Shown here piece by piece: positions 1 through 11,670 of a stretch of 64,000 nucleotides of DNA. The position numbers and the translations under genes are program-made. The DNA lies in the NCBI GenBank assembly GCA_002077045.2, contig KZ111145.1, positions 55,176 to 119,175 of the forward strand, written 5' to 3'. The stretch is from Rachicladosporium sp. CCFEE 5018 (taxonomy: Eukaryota > Ascomycota > Dothideomycetes > Cladosporiales > Cladosporiaceae). Below the pieces are notes generated by a model. It was not told where the DNA came from, made no database searches, and saw only the letters and a program-made list of their open reading frames with translations. How positions within the stretch are numbered: position 1 is the first letter of the stretch; each line of letters begins with the position of its first letter.

Positions 1-1193
1 AGCATGACGGCAAGCTACTGCAGGTTACGCGCAGCACAGCGGTGACGAGTCGACAAGGCGCAAAATGTAGGTGCTCTCCATGCATGGACTGTGCGGAAGT
101 TCACTCCAATCAGCGATGTGACAGCAGCCTCACCGCGCTTGTTTCATGCCTACGTGCGTCCATACGAGAATCTCGATTCAGATCTGCGTGGCATGCGAAA
201 TCCAGTACGGCAGCTTGCCACGCACACCATGCCGACATCGCGATACATATGTGGATACAGTCTTCCTTACGGTGTGTAACCACCGAGGCACTCCGTTGTC
301 TCGAGCCAGGGGTACTTGACTAGTGTGTGTGCAGGAGAAGAGCGGCGAATAGACGCCGCACATCAGCATCCAGAACATTGGCAGCGGCATCCACCGGCAG
401 TGTTCCCCAGCCAATCGGCAGTCTTCCCTCAGAGTGCCTGAAGGCAACCTAGTAATTTGTGAAGGTCATTCTCATGCCCACTGAACAACGAGACAGGCTG
501 AATCATGTGTAGTAGACGGGTGGTCAGGTTCAGATGGCGGACTACTGATGTGAAGCAGAGACCATGAGCGCGGCTCTAAGGGGAGACATTCCAGAGCGAT
601 ACGCGCTGTGCCATAGAATAGTCACTATATGTGATGCGTGAGCTAGCAAGGATCGAAATGTGATACATGCAACGGCGAGCATCGGCCCTTGAGCATGTGT
701 ATCTGCAACGCCTTCCACGCGTCCCACGGCGGGTGTGATGAGGTGTGATACGAGATCGTTTTACATCCCTGATATACTGTGTGCCTGGCGCAAGGCATCT
801 CCGCATGCGATGAAGGTCATGTGACCATGGAGCTTGGCAGAGTGAAATCGCTGACAGCAAACCTCACACCAACGTGTAGCAGAGTCTAGTCCAACTCACT
901 CACTCACGTCCAGCAAAGCGAGCTTGTGCTCGCCCAAAGTCTGAAGATGACTCGTGCGATGATCATACGCGCCGCAAGCGCGAATGCTTGATAGAAGCGC
1001 TGACGAGATACATTAATTTTGATCGCTTCCGTATCCAAATTGAACCAATCTTTGGCCGAAGATCACGCACTAGGGACAGCATCGGAACGTAAGTATCTGG
1101 TAGTGCCTAGTATAACAAAATTTCGAGACCGGCGGAGCAGCGGCTTTAGCTACTAATGCAGTCGAGGGCCTGCTGATCGATGATCAATCTGCC
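1..1193. other. left-end region without a recognised gene
   Basis: I see no supported coding region, RNA gene or repeat here. Short open frames overlap each other on both strands without coherent protein features. The last part (from about 1114) is open in the frame of the following gene, so it may hold that gene's 5' exon or leader. A GTAAGT at 1089 could be a donor site of an upstream intron. Confidence 0.5.
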
Positions 1194-2246
1194 ATGACAC
1201 TCAAGGCTCGGTCTCTTACGCGGCAGAAACTAAGCATTGAATTGTAAGTGAAACGGCGTTGAGGCAGTCTACAGCGTCAGCCATCCTGGGTCGCTACTTG
1301 TGCAGCTATTGCTTACACTTCTCTCGCAAGTGCCAGCATCAAGCATGTATGCCCACCGGGAGTCTACGTAGCACCTCTCCCAGAGGACGCCCTCCGATGG
1401 ACTGGAGTACTCTTTGCGCGAAAAGGTCGGTGTTTTCTCTAAAGCAATCACCAATCACTTGAAGACGCTGATCAGATTTGCAGCACCTTACACCAACGCG
1501 ATCCTGAAGTTCGAGATTGACTTCCCTGAAGGCTATCCGCTCTGTGCACCTATCATCACCTTCGAGCAGGATGTCTTTCATCCTCTCGTGACTCCTCTGA
1601 CTACATACTCGTACTCGTCTCGGGATCGAGACGCGAACACCATCAGCTCGGGTGATGATGGCAGACTGCCGCCCGGGGGTCTGAGTCTGAGGGAGGGCTT
1701 TCCCGAGTGGTTCTGTACGAATGGGCAAGACCTCCGACATGAAGATACAGCCTCCAGTGTGGCACCTCCGCACATCCTTCACGTGCTGCACTATCTACGT
1801 CTCATATTCACTGCTCCAGAACTCCTGGATGAACTTCTGCTTGCAGGCGCTGCTAATCCCAGCGCATGGCATGCATGGCAGGCTCATCGCAAGAGAGCCA
1901 TCAGTAATCGAGCACAGCCGCCAGCAGTCCGATCAAGGGATGAGGGTCGATCCAGCGACGCCATTAGCGAGCGCAGTCCGTCTCCACGAGGCTCTGTGCA
2001 GCAACCCGGAGGCGCACGGCGGCCAGGCGAATGGAACTGGAACGGAGTCTGGGAGGATCGGGTAAGGAGAGTAGTCATGGCCAGTCAGAGCGAGAGCGCA
2101 TTATATGGTGCGGACAGCGCAAGTGTGGTGAGTGGGACGTTGAGCACATGCATTGTATCATACTCACTGACTCTACTCCGCAGATCAACTTCACAAAGCG
2201 AGATACATCGGAACACGATGCAGCTTTTGAAGCTCATGGAACGTAG
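1194..2246 (+). CDS. UBC-like (UEV/AKTIP-type) protein, E2 fold
   Basis: The frame can be followed through four exons: 1194-1243, 1331-1425, 1484-2127 and 2184-2246. The introns start GTAAGT, GTCGGT and GTGAGT. The spliced product has the E2-fold signature in order: a CPPGVYVAP strand, LRWTGVLF, KFEIDFPEGYP and then FHPLVTP where catalytic E2s have HPN and the active cysteine. FHPLV-P is the hallmark of AKTIP/FTS-type ubiquitin E2 variants, which in animals act in Hook complexes on endosome transport; that role is not proven for fungi. The C-terminal part is Ser/Arg-rich and disordered. The start is uncertain: ATG 1194 is the first in-frame ATG, but the frame is open back to about 1114. There is no second copy here because the right contig begins downstream of this gene. 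Confidence 0.7.
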
Positions 2247-2508
2247 GTAGGTGCGAGGATAGAGCGCTTTCCGCAGTGTTGTCAACTGGCAACTTCCGGT
2301 ATGCGATGTTTCCTTCCAGCATTTCATGGGCTTTGTTGACTTGGCCCTATGCTGCTCGTCGCAAGGCATCTTCTCACTGGCTGTTTGGAAACATCACCAG
2401 TCCCCTCTCAGTACACAAGCCATCAAGACAGTCGGTCTAATTTCGACTCACGAGTGCTCTGTCGGTAGTTCGAAAGAATACCATAACCCACACGTATTTT
2501 CACGGGAC

Positions 2509-2643
2509 ATGCCCGAAGGTTGGATGGAGAGCTGGTTGCCGTGGGCTGTGCCTGTGGTGGTTGCAGTTACTTTGGGATTAGCCATCGCGGCTTGCGTCAA
2601 GGACGCTCGAGCGATGAGCGCAGAGCGAAAGGACAGCTCCTGA
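2509..2643 (+). CDS. small ORF with one hydrophobic segment (44 aa)
   Basis: From ATG 2509 a short frame encodes WMESWLPWAVPVV followed by a hydrophobic run and a charged tail, which looks like a single membrane anchor. It ends 92 nt before the next gene. It could be a small tail-anchored protein, an upstream ORF of the following transcript, or chance. There is no independent copy to compare. Confidence 0.25.
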   Translation: MPEGWMESWLPWAVPVVVAVTLGLAIAACVKDARAMSAERKDSS

Positions 2644-2735
2644 GCTCGTGTCGACTACCAGCGATCAAGTTGTTGTCCATCCGTTGTCCATCCGAAACCT
2701 GAAGCGCGTACGTGAAGAGCATCACAGCGACCGAT

Positions 2736-5000
2736 ATGGCCAACTGGAAAGAGGTCAGTGACAGCATTCGCAAGTCCATATCATCATGGTTGGCTACTAA
2801 ACAGATGTAGAACCAAAAGCCATCTCGCGGCGCCCTGGCAAGCACTGCCATCTCAGCGGCCGCTCATCACAGCGCAAGGCCGCATGAGCAGATCACTCTG
2901 TTTCCGCAGCCACTCGCCAACATCTCTCCCAATGCTAGACAACAATCGCCCATACCACGATCACTTGGACTCAGCTGCAAGCCTGCATCGCCGAACGTTA
3001 AGCCGAGTCTATACGAGCAGCGAGATCACTCAGCATGTAGCCGAGAGAGCACGCCTCTTCGTGTCAAGAAGACGAGGGATAATCTGAGGGGACAGGCGGG
3101 TCTTGAGGCTTCACCACCACCCTGCATCAGCCATATGTTGACTGCGTCCGACGCCAGTCAGAGCGAGCAGCGCATAGATTGGCAACAGATCGCACACCCA
3201 CGCCTAGCGCCGACGGTAGCTGCGGTTCTCGAGTCCACTGGCGACGAAGTGTATGGCGATCCTCCCAACATGCAACGACATAAGTCCACAGGCGGACGCG
3301 TATTGTCCAGCATCAAGCGCACGTTGACCTCACGCGCGCGCAGCACTACTACTATTCGGCCGATGGACTTGGATGCCAGCTTGATGCGTCGGGTGTCTGG
3401 GCGACGCCGGCCGACTATCGAAGTGACTCCTGACAGGCGCGCCTACAGCTTTGACGTCTACCGTGAGAGCTTTCCGAACAGCAGAGAGATCTCGACCACC
3501 AATGAGACTTCCGTTGCGGATCGAAGATCGTTCACAGACAGTACCGTGTCCACCTCCGCCCTTATACAGGCGCTCGAGAATACGACTCCGCCTTGCAACA
3601 CACCCGCAACGGCCAGAACAGTCAAATTGCATCGCTGCTCCAGCCCGCCTGGGATTGTGCCCGAGCGCATGGCACAAGCCGACGATGTGCCAACACTATC
3701 AGACGATCTTGGGCATCGGATCTCGTACGCTGAACGAGCCTATGAAGCTCGAGTCGCCTACATTGAGCTTCACGTAGATCTGGACACTACCATACTCGAC
3801 GCAGGCTCCAGCGGTAACATGTGGGTAGCTGTCCAAGCGAAAGTCAGCGAACAGCCAGTGAATCTCTACAAAGCCATCGACTAGCAGTCTGGCTTCACTG
3901 AGCAGAACACCTTCAGCAGCGCGCCAGCTGGTACTATCAGTAATCTTCGAATATGCTACAAACCAACATCTGGAGCCGGGATCATGGACCTGTTGGGCCA
4001 AAAGTCGAGCAAGACGTTACACTTGGGTGACAGCTGCACTCTCTTCATCAAGTTGCACATTCCTCGAGTGAAGCGTATCGACTCGGTGGCGCCTGGTATC
4101 ATCGACCAAGATGCCCTCTTCATGGAGCTGGAAAGCATTGTCGGTACACTGGAACAAGAGATCCTGCATGTCGAAGCACGATATAAGCACTCATTGCTCC
4201 ATGAGAGCAACAAAGCTACTATACGCACGGTGGCTAAGCTCAAGCGTCCGAAAGTAGACTCTAGATGGAGTATGCTTCCAGCGGACAGCCTTACAGGCAG
4301 CCATGCGTCGGTCTCTGAACGTCTCGCGAGATATATTGCCCATGAATGCCAGCCTGACCAAGCATTGGACTTGATTCATTACTACCTCGACGCGAGCGCT
4401 ATGCGAAAGAGCGCCATTGCGGACATCTGCTGCGAGCTTGAGCAGCAGATCCATCTCGATGCCTTGTCTGGAGAAATCCCGCCGACAGTCCACGAGAAGC
4501 CTTCGATCCTGATTTCGGACACTTCTCTGAACGAGTACCACATGGTGTTAACGTCACCGACCGTCTCAGATCATCTCAGCAATCATCTTAGCATGCCATC
4601 ATGGCCTTCGGGATCAGAGTTATCAAAACGTCGACAGGCTGCAGGATCTTCCACATCTTCTCTCCTCATCTCCAGTGGCAGTCGTACTCGACTCGCTGCC
4701 ACCATCACGCCGTCTCCGAACCTCCTCATTCCGAGCAGGACCAACACCGCCCTGAGCGCCCCGACTGCCGACTCCGCCCGTGCAGTCTGGCGCCATATTC
4801 GTCATGCCTCGCTTACCACACTTCAGCAACTGGCCGAGTCGGCACCCGAGACCTTGGAGCAGCTAGAAGCAGGTGACGAAGTAGTCATGAAGCTGAGACG
4901 AACTGCTGTCGCGAACAAGCGGTCTGTCGGGGCTGAGACGCTGAGAGGATGGAAGTGGGAAGACAAGCGTGAGGGAGGAGTAGTGGCGCCATGGATGTGA
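2736..5000 (+). CDS. conserved unknown protein, copy A, with an in-frame TAG
   Basis: Exon 1 (2736-2753, MANWKE) is joined to exon 2 (2811 onward) by a 57-nt intron with donor GTCAGT, a TACTAAAC branch site and acceptor GTAG. Exon 2 reads 357 codons to a TAG at 3882-3884. After the TAG the same frame stays open for 371 more codons to a TGA at 4998-5000. The N-terminal part is polar and Ser/Thr/Arg-rich. A domain with beta-strand patterns lies around the TAG, followed by a helical segment (FMELESIVGTLEQEILHVEA) and a C-terminal helix (LQQLAESAPETLEQLEAG). I do not recognise the family by name. Copy B has the same structure and the same TAG. Either the TAG is read through, a poorly matching intron removes it (for example 3825-3884, in frame, GTAGCT...CTAG), or both copies inherited a truncation. 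Confidence 0.65.
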
Positions 5001-5312
5001 AGCCACTGCGAACGCCGTGAATACGCGTGAGCACCCCGAGTGTCTGAGATGCGCGTTACGCTCAGCATACTTCTGTACCAGATCATAGACCTTCGTCCTA
5101 TAGCAAGCAGATATGTACGGCCGCGTTCTCTCATTTCCGAAACGTGGATCGCACACCTTCTGTCCTATCTGCAACAAAGACTTGTGCCTCTCAATAGACA
5201 ATGGGTTCTCGTGTATGCGCTGTGGGTAACGCAATAGGAGCATAGTACCGTCTATACATGAGGGAAAGCAGAGGTATACAAGTCTCAATTCGTACATTCA
5301 TGACCGGACCAA

Positions 5313-6263
5313 CTACTGCAAGTACTCGCCACCAGTTTCCTTGTAGATCACATCGAACAGCGGCTTCGCGCTGAACCAGCCAGCCATGGGTGAGCCCACC
5401 GTCTTGTATGTGTACGCAGCTTCCTCCGCGCCAATCGAGATTGGCTTCTCGCCACGGGAGCCAGCAGCGGCCTCCGCGAGCAGCTGGCTCTGGCAGCACT
5501 TCTCGAGCGACACGAACCAGAAGATCGTCTGCGCCATGGTCAGTTGAAACATGGTGCTTGAACATTCGGTTCAGTTCACCTCCTCTATCGACGTTCCGAC
5601 GGTCAGAAGACCGTGGTTCTGCAGCAGCGCCGCTTTCTTGTTACCAAGGCAAGCAGCGATGTCCTTACCCTCCTTCTCCGCCAACACGACCCCGTTGAAA
5701 CTCTCATACAGCACATGATCATCGTGGAACGCGCAGCTGTCCTGTGTCAGACTGTCGATCTTCCTCCCCAGCGAGCACCAGGTCCGTCCATAAATGCTGT
5801 GGCTATGCGCCGCACAGAGCACGTCCGGCCTTGCCTTGTGGATAGCGCTGTGGATCATATACGCCGCAGTGTTCAGCAGCCTGTTCTCGCCTCCTCCAAT
5901 GACCTGCCCTGAGTGGTTCACCAAGATCAGATCGCTCTTCTTCATCAACGAGAACGCCTGCCCAAAAGGGTTCACCCAGAAGCAGTCCTTCTCCACTGGG
6001 TCGCGGAGTGTGATGTGACCAGCTACACCCTCATCGAAGCCGTATTTGCCGAAGATGCGGTATGCTGCTGCGAGGCGGCCTTTGAGATACTCGCGCTCTT
6101 CGTGTTTGTCTGTGAACTTTGGCGCGCGTGGGAATTCGATCATCTTGCCTTGCGCGATGGAGGCTTTGACGCCGGGTTCCAGAGGTGCTTCGCCGGAGTT
6201 TACTGGGACTGTGTTGCCATTGGAGGATGTGCCTGTGGGCTCGTCTTCGGCGTGGGGTGCCAT
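5313..6263 (-). CDS. class II aldolase/adducin-domain protein, copy A
   Basis: Two exons on the minus strand, 6263-5580 and 5528-5313, are separated by a 51-nt GTGAAC...CAG intron and give 299 aa. The product has the class II aldolase/adducin fold of the fungal Mug14-like group. The metal-binding histidines are seen in AAHSHSIYGR, with a further conserved LQNHGLLTVG motif, and FWFVSLEK follows the splice junction as in relatives. Members of this family include sugar-phosphate aldolases, but the fungal cytosolic members have no assigned substrate. The first 35 residues are low-complexity. It is transcribed toward the preceding gene. Copy B is 30.45 kb to the right. Confidence 0.88.
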
Positions 6264-7246
6264 GGTGATTTAACTGATTGGCAAAGGATTTTTCCGGAGA
6301 GAAGAGTAAACGCTTGGTTATAGAAAATGAGATGAAAGATTAGAGGTTCTGGAAATGTTCGTAGGAAATAAGAGATGCAATGATTGTCGGCCTCTCTGAC
6401 AGGATTGAAGACCCCGCATCCTCGGCTCATTGATAGCACGGCGACGGATACTCGGGCTTAGGAGGGACTGGGATGCAGGGTCCTGCTATCTGATGCACAG
6501 TACGAAGAACTTTTGAGTGGCACTGCTACTGTAGATGCGGAAGTGCTTCGTAGACGCAGACGGCCTTGCGATCACACCTCCGCATGCCACCAAGGTCAGA
6601 TACTCTGACCGTTGTTGCGAGCAGCGTGAGCGCGCTTGGGCTCGCACCAAGACAACTTAGTTGGTGTGCGCTGAATGATTGGGATGACCCCTTCATAGCA
6701 ATTGCGAACGGCCCAGGTCGTTCTGCTTGCTGTGCTCTAATAAGCCGAAGATCAGGGCTATTTCCGGGGGCGTCTCCGATTGTTGCGCAAGTAGTAGAAA
6801 GCTTCTCAGGTTGTGCTCCGGCCTACACGTCTAGCAGCCTATGCTTCAGCGACAGTGCCTAGGGTTGGAGTCTTCAGAAGTTTGAGGGAGTCGGGCACAC
6901 GTTGTTGTAGGATAAAACCAGGATGTTGGGTGACCACACGTTGACAAAGGTCCACCCTACAGTACCGCATGCCACGACTTTTGACAGTCTGACATCAACT
7001 CCGCGATCGGCGTAGCGCACCTTGTTCCGCTGTCGAACATGGGCACGCCCTTCGAAGTACAAGCGTAGGATGACTGTTCGTGCATGATCCACTGCCCAGG
7101 CGTACCATGGCTGAAGAATCAGCTCACTGACAGTCAGCAATGCTATCATCGTAAGCTCACATCTCTGCAAACTGCTTCACGCCCTTCAACTTCCTGTTCG
7201 CGCCTTTCTGCAGTATCGTCGCTGGCGTCCACGCCCTGCCAAGTGA
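6264..7246. other. divergent intergenic region, copy A
   Basis: This lies between two divergently transcribed genes and should hold both promoters. Blocks of it are almost identical in copy B, notably about 6405-6465 and 7010-7160, while the sequence between them has drifted. I see no tRNA and no convincing coding frame, although a minus-strand stretch of about 55 codons (about 7010-7170) is conserved in both copies. Confidence 0.5.
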
Positions 7247-10200
7247 ATGCCAGTGATTGCCGAGGAGGACGAGACCATCATGGCTGACATGGATATTGAT
7301 GTTGATGACCTGCTGGCCTTGCCGAGTGCAGCGTATGGCGTGGGCGATCAGAGTGTGACTAATGGGGACGATTTCGGTGGCAGTGGACTTCCAAATGCCG
7401 TGTGTCCATCGCACCCAGATGGCCATAAGTGAGTGGTTCGCTTTCCAATTCGGGATCTGCGCGGATACTGATCGTAGCAGCTGCCTTTGCCATGGGTTCA
7501 TGGGCGACTGGGATGTTCTACCGACTGCTCCAAAGCCGCTCCATGAAGACTACGGCAAGTTTGAAGACTGGATCCCTCGTTTCATACAGCCCGAGAAGGC
7601 GTGTGATTACTGCAGATCAAAGGGGCTGAACTGCCATCTCAGCCAAGGCGATGCCATTTGCAGACCCTGTGCTAGTCTTTTCCGCGAATGCAGTCTGAGC
7701 AAGTCGAACACCCTCGAGGCTAGCAACTATGCGAAGTCAAGGCATGGGGAGTACTTCGACACATTACACATGGTGCACGAGAATGTCTGCGCTGAACAAG
7801 GCACTCTGACCGGTATCAAGCCATTGCACTCCAAGGGCGGCCGGCGAAGCGGTACGAGCACACCGTACGAAGACGATGAGCCGGGAAGCAGCAGACGCAA
7901 TGGCATTCGCTTCCCGCGTCATGCCGTGAAGGTTCTGCGAGAGTGGCTCGACGTTCATCAAGACCATCCGTATCCGAATGACGAAGAGCGTACTATCCTC
8001 GAGAGTCAGACGGAGTTGACGCAAACACAGATCGCCAACTGGCTCGCAAATGCACGTAGACGAAAGAAGGCAACCCAGCGAGCAAAGCCAAAGCTTTGTA
8101 TGTCGCCGAGTCTCAGACCCACAGCAGCAATTGACATACCAGAACCCGACAAGCCATGGGAAGAGCTCAATCCACTAGAAAGATGGAAGCACTCGCCTCC
8201 CGAGAACGAGCCTGCCAGATTCACAGATATTGCAAGCGCAGTAGAACACGGAGACTTGTCTGATGATGCCACCTCACCTTCAAGCTACAACACTCGGCGT
8301 CGCAAGGGTTCGAGCAATGGATCGAAGTCTAAGGCGCCGTCTACCACCTCACAAGAGACCTCGTTAGGCAGCTCGCTGTCTGCAGTCTCATCTGGGGCGA
8401 ACTCTCGAGGATCGAATGGCTCTTTTGGCTCCTTCAGCTCCAGCTTGGCTGGTAAGAGAGACCGCCGTCGCCGAAGAAGGCCAGGTACTGCGGGAGGCAG
8501 GCCGTCAGCAGACGTGAGTAACTTGGCTAGCGTCACCGTCCAGGTCTAGCCACTAACGTATCTCTCAGCTCTCAAAGCGGATCTTCCAATGCACATTTTG
8601 CACTGACTCATTCAAGTCAAAGTACGACTGGACCCGGCACGAGAAGTCCCTGCACCTGTCCCTCGAGAAGTGGCTCTGCGCACCTCTCGGACCATTCATT
8701 GTCGAAAAGACCAGCGGCGAGAAGTCATGTGTATACTGCGGCATGCTGAACCCTCCAGACGGCCACGGCGAAACTCACAATCACTCCGCTTGCGAGGAAA
8801 AGGGACTCGACGCAAGGACGTTCTACCGCAAAGACCACCTTCGACAACATCTCCGCTTGATGCACAACTGCGAGATGATGCCTAGTATGCTTGCTTGGAA
8901 CTCGGTGGCTACCAACATCAACAGCCGATGTGGCTTCTGCGCTCAGCGCTTCACTGTCTGGCAGGAACGCGTGGATCATCTGACGGCCCACTTCAAGGCT
9001 GGCGTACGCATGGCTTCGTGGAAAGGCTGTAGGGGTCTAGATCCGGCTGTTGCCGCGCAAGTGACGAACGCCATGCCACCGTATCTCATTGGTGTTGAAG
9101 CCGTCAGGTATGTAACATGTTCCCTGCCGGCTCACACAAGAAGCTAACATACATGATAGCCCGAATCCGTTTTCTGCGACCAACAGGGATACCAACCTCT
9201 TCCCCGTCACGGCAACCGATCACCCTGGCGAGCAACTGATAGATGCTGCACAGCGTGATGCACTTTGTATGCACTTCGAGTCCGGCTCGCGTGATACTGC
9301 GGGCACCAAGGCAACTTGCTGGGAGATCTTGACTGTCAGGCTGGGCAAGTACGCCAACGACATGATCGCCAAAGGCGTAGTGATAACGGACGAAATGCTG
9401 GAGTCGCAGTCGCGGTGGATTTTGTATGGGTCAGATGACACCTGGAACCAGACAGCGTAAGCAACATTCATTTTACGTTCAAGCTCTGTACTAACTCACC
9501 ATGTAGCTGCGACAACCCCGAATGGCGAGATCTGTTCAAGAAAGCACACGGTCTCGATTTCATACCGAAGGCCATCGGTGGGCAAGGTAAGCAAGTACCA
9601 GAAGACCTTGAGACTTATAGCGACCTCGGCATGCGCATACCGTTCAATGTTCAGCTCGAGGCGTACAATAAATCGAAAATCGAGAGTGGTACATGGATGG
9701 ACGGTCGGCGCCACCAGCAAGTCCGATATCTGTACAATCAGCTGTCGAAGGAGGGTGTGCTGCATGACACTAACAGTCGCTGCTCGCACGCCGAGTGCGA
9801 GAGGAACATAGTCGATACGCGCAGGTTCGACCGCTCTGGAGAATCGTCACCGGCGACTAGACGCTGGTGTACGTATGAGCTACCGCCAGAGAAAGCGAAG
9901 CAGTTCGCGATCTTGACTGCGCCAGCCGAGGAGAGTATTGCAATCAGCCATGCTTTGATGCAGCCGCGGCAAGCGGACCTGGAACTCCAGGCAGCTCATG
10001 ACCTCCACTCGTGTATACGAGGTCTGCAGACTGCTGATAAACATGCACTCAGCAAAGTCATGACGAATGTCAGCAGTCCATCGAAACGAAAGTCGAAGTC
10101 GCCGGAGTTGCAGCATAGTACGGGTGTCACCCACCCAGCACAGAGAGCTTTCGATGCTCTGACAAGAGCGGACTGTCTCGATCATAACAAGCATTCGTGC

Positions 10201-11259
10201 GGAGGGGCGGGAAGTAGCAGATACGCGGTCAAAGGTCCATCGGACTTCGGCTCAGCCGATAAGACTCGCTGGGACTGGCTGCAGAAATTACAAGACGGCG
10301 AAACAGCCTGCTGCCCACATGTGGACCACAACGCGCGCACTTTTGAGACTCGCGCACGTCAACTTGAAGCCAACAGAGCGCGAGGCATGGCTACCCTGAC
10401 TTCGCTCGAACAAAACGAGCCGGATGATCATTGTGGCCCTAATGACGTTCCGCTCATGGAACCGAAGTCGAGGAACAACCGTGGTTTCGTCCCTCGGCAT
10501 CACTACGCTCTTCCAGCAGACAAGGCACGACGCTTCGCGACTTTGACAGGTGCCTGGGAGGATAGCGGGAGCATGCCTCCCGCGACCAGCACAGCAGATT
10601 TGTCACTTCCGTCCATCATGTCCCCGGACACGACCTCCACGGGCGCAATGATGGAATTCCTTGGCGGCGACTTCGGCGCACATCTAGACTTCTCGCAAGA
10701 CGCCGCCACCTCTCTCATCCCGCTGCCTCAATCACAGCAGCAAGGTCCGTCATCGACGACACAATCCGTAGTAGAGATGCAGGAAGGTTACCCATACCCT
10801 GCCCTGGGCGCCGAGTCGGACTTGCCACTACTAAGAGACCCGCATGATTGGTACAATGGCACGGATCATTGGGTCGATGAGAGTGTGCTGTTGCGGGATA
10901 TCGATGATTTGATCGCTGCTAGCCAGCCTGGGGTGCAGCAGCCGCTGCCGGCTTTCGATGGCCTAGTCACCAGTGGGCTAGCGCAGGACTCTATACCGGC
11001 TTTCGGAGACTTCACTTCGATGCCTATGGCGTCGGACAGTACGGCAGCAGTGGCCGGCGCACCCGAACAGGACCTGCCGCTGACTTGGACGGATGCGGAC
11101 TTTGCTGCTTTGGCGGCTGGCGACTTCATGGTCGACACTAGCGAGATGATGGGCCCGTCTGTGCCGCAAGATGATCAAGCGATGAAAATGGCAGACTTGG
11201 GTGGAGACATGGAGTTCGAGGGCGTATTTGACTTTGAGCAGTTCAGTGGAACGACATAA
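7247..11259 (+). CDS. TALE homeobox plus C2H2 zinc-finger transcription factor, copy A
   Basis: Five exons (7247-7428, 7481-8513, 8569-9107, 9160-9456, 9507-11259) with consistent phases give 1267 aa. In order: an acidic N-terminus; a Cys-rich segment (ACDYCRSKGLNCH to CRPCASLF) resembling a zinc cluster; a KN/TALE homeodomain with helix 3 TQTQIANWLANARRRKK; a Ser-rich linker; a C2H2 finger (FQCTFCTDSFKSKYDWTRH); further Cys/His pairs (CGFCAQRFTVWQERVDH); and a long acidic, Gln-rich C-terminus like an activation region. Homeobox/C2H2 fusions of this kind occur across Pezizomycotina as nuclear regulators, mostly unstudied. Donors are GTGAGT, GTATGT and GTAAGC. All exons have the same length in copy B. 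Confidence 0.9.
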
Positions 11260-11670
11260 CGCAGCCATATAGAGATAAGTTTCCCACCTAGCAGTAGCGC
11301 TCTGCAGATTAAGAGTATGTCATCAAATCTTGCGAACACATCCGGAGATAACGCATTGCGAGCCCTTGTCTGTCACTCAGGAAGGTCCGCACTCGAGCTA
11401 TGCGGCGTCTTCGTTCCTCTAAGAAGATGCACCATTCCACTGCTGACAAACACACCTCTAGTATAGCGGCTGGAACAAAAAGTGTGCATTTCTGAGTACA
11501 GTGCCGCGACCGAAGTGTGTATCTCGTAGGCGCAGCAACAAACCTTGTGGTTGCCGCAGCTTCGTTGGCAGCAGCAACTCGACGTCTGAGATAGTTGGTC
11601 GTTGCCATCTGTCACGAGTGCTTGCCAATAGCTACATGTATTTGCGACATAATCGGATCTACTCAACAGT
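11260..11670. other. convergent intergenic region
   Basis: This should hold the 3' ends of the homeobox gene and the HET gene. I see no gene or repeat. Confidence 0.4.
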
